Source: Burkholderiales bacterium UBA6064 (GTDB lineage Bacteria > Pseudomonadota > Gammaproteobacteria > Burkholderiales > Burkholderiaceae_B). Taken from it: a stretch of 8,423 nucleotides of DNA. Made by a program: the position numbers and the translations under genes. Positions within the stretch are counted from its first letter, which is position 1. Each line of letters begins with the position of its first letter. Of this stretch, positions 5,387 through 8,423 are shown one piece after another. The notes under the pieces are model-generated. The model saw only the letters and a list, made by a program, of their open reading frames with translations, did no database searches and was not told the origin of the DNA. The stretch spans positions 1,750 to 10,172 of the forward strand of contig DIYC01000125.1 in assembly GCA_002428895.1 (NCBI GenBank). The letters are read 5' to 3'.

Positions 5387-8084
5387 CGATGACTCGTGAT
5401 TTTGGAAAAGATAAGGTCACACAAGTGCCAACACCTTCTTGACTTTTGACTCCAATTGAACCGCCATGAAGTTCCATAAACATTTTAACCAAAGACAAAC
5501 CAATACCTGCGCCCTGGTGATAACCATGTTGTTGCTTCACACGGTAATAACGGTCAAAAATGCGCGGCAACTCTTGAACCGGAATTCCTACACCCGTATC
5601 TGACACAATGACTTTGAGACAGTGGTCGTCATGCGCCACAATCTGAAGACCAATCCGCCCGTTGGCAACACTGTATTTAATCGCATTATGAATCACTTGA
5701 ATGAAAGCTTGTCGAATTCTGAAATAATCGCCAATTAATTGATAATGATTCGAGTGATCTACCGCAATATCAGGTACAAAAACAGAACTGGCCTCCGCAA
5801 AATCTCGATTTAAATTGATCACTTCATTAAGCAATCCAATCAAGTCGAATTGGGTTTCATTATTTAACTTCAGCTCCCCACTTTCAAGGCTCGACAAATC
5901 CAGAATATGGTTGACCATTTGTAATAAATTATTACCTGCTAAGCCAATTTCTTTCAAATACTGTGTCTGCTCATCATTCAAAGGCGCCGACATTTGTAAC
6001 AACTGAGTTAGCCCAATGACAGCATTCAGTGGAGTTCGCAATTCATGAGTCACGTTCCCTAACATATCACGCTGACTTTTTACCGCTAAATTGGCTTGAT
6101 CTTTAGCAGCTTTTAAGGCTTCAAGAGTCCGAACCTCTAGGGTCACATCATGAAATACATAGACAAAAAAATGTCGTTCTTGTCCACTCAATAACGTAGA
6201 CAAGCCCTCCATTCTTTCTATTTCGACCAAAATTTGACCTTGCTTAGATCCCCACAACTCGACCACCTGTTTTTCATTCTGTAACAAAGAACCTACCGAA
6301 CAACCTTGCTGATTCAAAATTTGAAGCAGTTGTTCAGACAAATAAGGGGCATGACCAAGACCAAAATACTCACGCAATGTTTGATTGGTATACTGCACTC
6401 GAACCTGAACCTGACTTTTGATTTCTAAAATTAAAATACCTTTGTGTTTACCCACCGAGGCAAACAAATAACGCATAAAATAACGATCAAATTCATGCAT
6501 TTCATCCACACTGGCAACAATCTCGAAAAACTCTTTCTTCAACCTTGCCGAATTAAATTGCTGAATTAAGCAAGTAAAAAAAACACGTAACTGGTGCAAC
6601 ACTTTAGGTTGCCACTCGGTAGAAACACCTTTGACCGATTGACACCACAAACTAAAAGAATTTCGAGGTTGTAATTTCGCGTTGATATCCAATGTCAAAG
6701 ACACGGTAGGATCGCCACCCCATAAAATTCGATTGGCATGCTCGGGACGAAAAAGCAACGCACGAAAGGTCACTTGACCTAAACGCACATAGACAGCAAA
6801 AACTCCTCGAACCGTGTGATCAACTTGCAAAGCCTCTGGCAGTTGGTGCGTGTGGTAATAAGTTACATCGCCATCGACATCGCAAGGTTGCTGAGAATCA
6901 ATCCATTTTAATAAAGCCTTAGTATCCCCTACACTCGGCGTATTACCCACACAAAGAAAATCCTCATCGACTTTGACAGCCAAACCACACGCGTCAGCAA
7001 AAATCAAAGGGGAATACTCACCAGAAAACAACAAACCCAGCAAATTACTGGTCTGATTGTTACTCATCGTATTCCGAATACTTTGCTCAATCAATTGATT
7101 TTCTGAATACTCTAACTGAGTCAATGCTTCCAATTTATGCGCAATACACTGACTTAATTGTTGCGACAACTCAAAAGCTTGTTGGCATTCAAATGGATTA
7201 ATTTTATAAGGTAAGGCGTGATGACCAATCAGCAAACCCCATAATTTGCCTTCAACTACTAAAGCACACCCAATGCTGGCACGGACACCCATATTTTGTA
7301 AGTATTGAAGGTGATAGGGCGACACGGAGCGACAACGTGCGTAAGTACAATCTAAAATAGCTTTAAGATCTTGCTGAATTAATGGCGATGCTTGGCTAAA
7401 CACATCCACAATTTCTCGAACTGGATTTAATAAAAATAATTTTCTAACTTGCTTTGGAATATCCGTTGCAGGAAAGCGCAAACCCAAATACGACACGGAA
7501 TTAAGCTGCTTAACTTCTGCGACCACATCTCCGCTACCATCTGCATGAAAACGATACACCATGACTCGATCAAATCCAGTCAAATTGCGAAATTCTTCGG
7601 CGGCAAACTGACAAGCACGAAATAAAGAAATATCATCCAAACGATCAGCACGATTCTGCCAAGGCCTTAACTCGGATTTACCAGATGCTTGTCGCGCATA
7701 CTGATTGATAGAAACAGGCTCAAACTCCCAAAGTTCATGACCATCATGACAATGTGCAAAGACGTAAAAAGATTGCGCATTCACAACAACGGTAAGTATT
7801 TCAGACTGCGCAAAAGAGGTTAATTGAGGATTAACTGGTTTAACATCGGCACTTAACCCGAGCGAAGATCGTACTTCAGAAAACGGCCAACCCAAAATCT
7901 GACGTGCTTTCAAACCTAAAAGGTCTTGAATGTTAGCCGACACGGCCGTAACTTTTTGTGACGCCGAATGAACTGCAATTAATGCCGCAAAATTTTGACA
8001 AGTTCCTAGGGCATGAATCGGTTCGTTTTCACATTCAGAAAAATCGACCGAGATTGGAGTGATAGATGCAGAAGAATGGTTCAC
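5355..8084 (-). CDS. bphP: Bacteriophytochrome sensor histidine kinase, PAS-GAF-PHY-PAS-HisKA-HATPase
   Basis: The 909-residue protein is a red/far-red photoreceptor kinase. C18 in CENEPIH (18-24) is the biliverdin-attachment cysteine. The PAS region spans about 20-125. The GAF domain (about 150-325) shows Y177, FPATDIP (204-210, D208), R223, R252, SPYHLQYLQNMG (255-266, H258) and IGHH (286-289, H288), all chromophore-pocket positions by homology. The PHY domain (about 340-490) shows the tongue motifs WGGDP (455-459) and PRNSF (473-477). A PAS-like region follows at about 530-650, then a coiled linker. The kinase has H680 in NVTHELRTPLNAVIG (677-691), the N-box IHNAIKYS (798-805), DTGVGIP (829-835) and GAGIGLSLVK (858-867). 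The N-terminal IQPHG block of the family is missing (CQNFA at 29-33). Translation starts at GTG 8084, with AGGGGG at 8096-8091 upstream. The output is presumably phosphorylation of the receiver encoded two genes downstream. Confidence 0.95.
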   Translation of the reverse strand: MNHSSASITPISVDFSECENEPIHALGTCQNFAALIAVHSASQKVTAVSANIQDLLGLKARQILGWPFSEVRSSLGLSADVKPVNPQLTSFAQSEILTVVVNAQSFYVFAHCHDGHELWEFEPVSINQYARQASGKSELRPWQNRADRLDDISLFRACQFAAEEFRNLTGFDRVMVYRFHADGSGDVVAEVKQLNSVSYLGLRFPATDIPKQVRKLFLLNPVREIVDVFSQASPLIQQDLKAILDCTYARCRSVSPYHLQYLQNMGVRASIGCALVVEGKLWGLLIGHHALPYKINPFECQQAFELSQQLSQCIAHKLEALTQLEYSENQLIEQSIRNTMSNNQTSNLLGLLFSGEYSPLIFADACGLAVKVDEDFLCVGNTPSVGDTKALLKWIDSQQPCDVDGDVTYYHTHQLPEALQVDHTVRGVFAVYVRLGQVTFRALLFRPEHANRILWGGDPTVSLTLDINAKLQPRNSFSLWCQSVKGVSTEWQPKVLHQLRVFFTCLIQQFNSARLKKEFFEIVASVDEMHEFDRYFMRYLFASVGKHKGILILEIKSQVQVRVQYTNQTLREYFGLGHAPYLSEQLLQILNQQGCSVGSLLQNEKQVVELWGSKQGQILVEIERMEGLSTLLSGQERHFFVYVFHDVTLEVRTLEALKAAKDQANLAVKSQRDMLGNVTHELRTPLNAVIGLTQLLQMSAPLNDEQTQYLKEIGLAGNNLLQMVNHILDLSSLESGELKLNNETQFDLIGLLNEVINLNRDFAEASSVFVPDIAVDHSNHYQLIGDYFRIRQAFIQVIHNAIKYSVANGRIGLQIVAHDDHCLKVIVSDTGVGIPVQELPRIFDRYYRVKQQHGYHQGAGIGLSLVKMFMELHGGSIGVKSQEGVGTCVTLSFPKSRVIDASQNFSLPI

Positions 8085-8146
8085 CGAAAGCCCCCTAGGC
8101 TATTTGTACTAGCAGTTGTTTGCATGTCACTGAAGATGACCTCTAC

Positions 8147-8175
8147 AGTATCCTGCAACCGACACAAACTCACAA
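8147..8175 (-). promoter_or_regulatory. Candidate bphP promoter
   Basis: TTGTGA (8175-8170) and GATACT (8152-8147) are 17 nt apart and each match the sigma-70 consensus at four of six positions. The start would fall near 8140, giving a leader of about 55 nt before the GTG. It lies downstream of the post-ilvC hairpin, as expected if the light-sensing genes have their own transcript. The match is modest. Confidence 0.35.
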
Positions 8176-8214
8176 GGCGAAACAGGGGAAATCGAGAAAA
8201 GCTACAATTGTTAA

Positions 8215-8243
8215 CGTTTTACGCCAAGAAATGACGTAAAACG
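8215..8243 (-). terminator. Hairpin after ilvC, possible terminator or mRNA 3'-end barrier
   Basis: CGTTTTACG (8215-8223) and CGTAAAACG (8235-8243) are perfect 9-bp inverted repeats. In minus-strand RNA three further pairs (one a G-U) extend the stem to 12 bp with a 5-nt loop. It begins 17 nt after the ilvC stop. No run of U follows (TTAACAATTG), so it is a poor intrinsic terminator. It may instead protect the ilvC mRNA end or reduce read-through into bphP. Confidence 0.5.
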
Positions 8244-8260
8244 AGTGAAATTTGAGCCAA

Positions 8261-8423
8261 TTAATTTTTTTCTTGATCGACCAATTTATTTTTACCGATC
8301 CAAGGCATCATGGCTCTGAGTTGAGCGCCCACTTGCTCGATAGGATGTGCCGCATTTAAGCGTCTTCTAGCAGTCATTTCTGGGTAATTGGTTTTACCTT
8401 CTTGAATAAAACGCTTGGCATAC
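8261..8423 (-). CDS. ilvC: Ketol-acid reductoisomerase, C-terminal fragment
   Basis: The last 53 codons and stop are present; the rest lies beyond the right edge. The tail contains [20 protein letters not shown] followed by [15 protein letters not shown], the characteristic end of the short (class I, about 338-residue) IlvC family, including the HPIE-x-VG-x-x-LR-x-MMPW block. The enzyme converts acetolactate (or acetohydroxybutyrate) to the dihydroxy acid in valine, isoleucine and, indirectly, leucine synthesis, using NADPH and magnesium. The oxoisovalerate arising from this pathway is the substrate of LeuA further down the same strand. In many Betaproteobacteria psd follows ilvC directly; here the phytochrome module is between them. 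A hairpin follows the stop. Confidence 0.95.
   Translation of the reverse strand, partial: YAKRFIQEGKTNYPEMTARRRLNAAHPIEQVGAQLRAMMPWIGKNKLVDQEKN

Noticed and set aside
8013..8234. Plus-strand ORF of 73 codons over the bphP start and the upstream gap
   Set aside because: It is antisense to the conserved N-terminus of bphP and its peptide shows no recognisable family; treated as a shadow frame.

Overview
The window reads almost entirely on the minus strand and looks like part of a low-to-moderate-GC proteobacterial chromosome. In transcription order (right to left) it carries the end of ilvC, a bacteriophytochrome sensor kinase (bphP), a heme oxygenase (bphO), a single-domain response regulator, psd, pssA, leuA, rpsO and the start of pnp. 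The backbone order ilvC-psd-pssA-leuA-rpsO-pnp is one I associate mainly with Betaproteobacteria. The short pyruvoyl-type Psd, the integral-membrane PssA and a PNPase beginning 'MFN' fit that, but I cannot exclude a related gammaproteobacterium.

Right part (4261-8260): a compact three-gene light-sensing module sits between ilvC and psd. BphP has a PAS-GAF-PHY photosensory core with the biliverdin cysteine, then an extra PAS-like region and a complete histidine kinase. BphO would make its biliverdin chromophore from heme. The small receiver protein is the obvious phosphorylation partner. The genes overlap each other by 32 and 35 nt, so they are surely co-translated. A hairpin follows ilvC and a promoter candidate precedes bphP, so the module may be transcribed separately from ilvC. 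No terminator is visible between the response regulator and psd.

Middle part (863-4206): psd and pssA are 4 nt apart and encode consecutive enzymes of phosphatidylethanolamine synthesis (PssA makes phosphatidylserine, Psd decarboxylates it). leuA, first enzyme of leucine synthesis, follows after a 328-nt gap. That gap holds a good promoter candidate, a 42-codon small ORF with eight leucine codons, and a terminator-like hairpin just ahead of leuA. The layout resembles an attenuator but is unproven.

Left part (1-862): a strong intrinsic terminator closes leuA. rpsO (ribosomal protein S15) follows, with its own terminator-like hairpin, then a 384-nt spacer before pnp (PNPase). The spacer is rich in inverted repeats, including a long imperfect stem whose mismatch becomes a G-U pair only in minus-strand RNA. 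This fits a structured pnp leader of the kind processed by RNase III in Escherichia coli.

The most notable points are the phytochrome module inside a housekeeping biosynthetic cluster, the unusual N-terminal segment of the phytochrome where the usual IQPHG motif is lost, and the two structured leaders (leuA and pnp). No mobile element, tRNA, rRNA or CRISPR array was seen.
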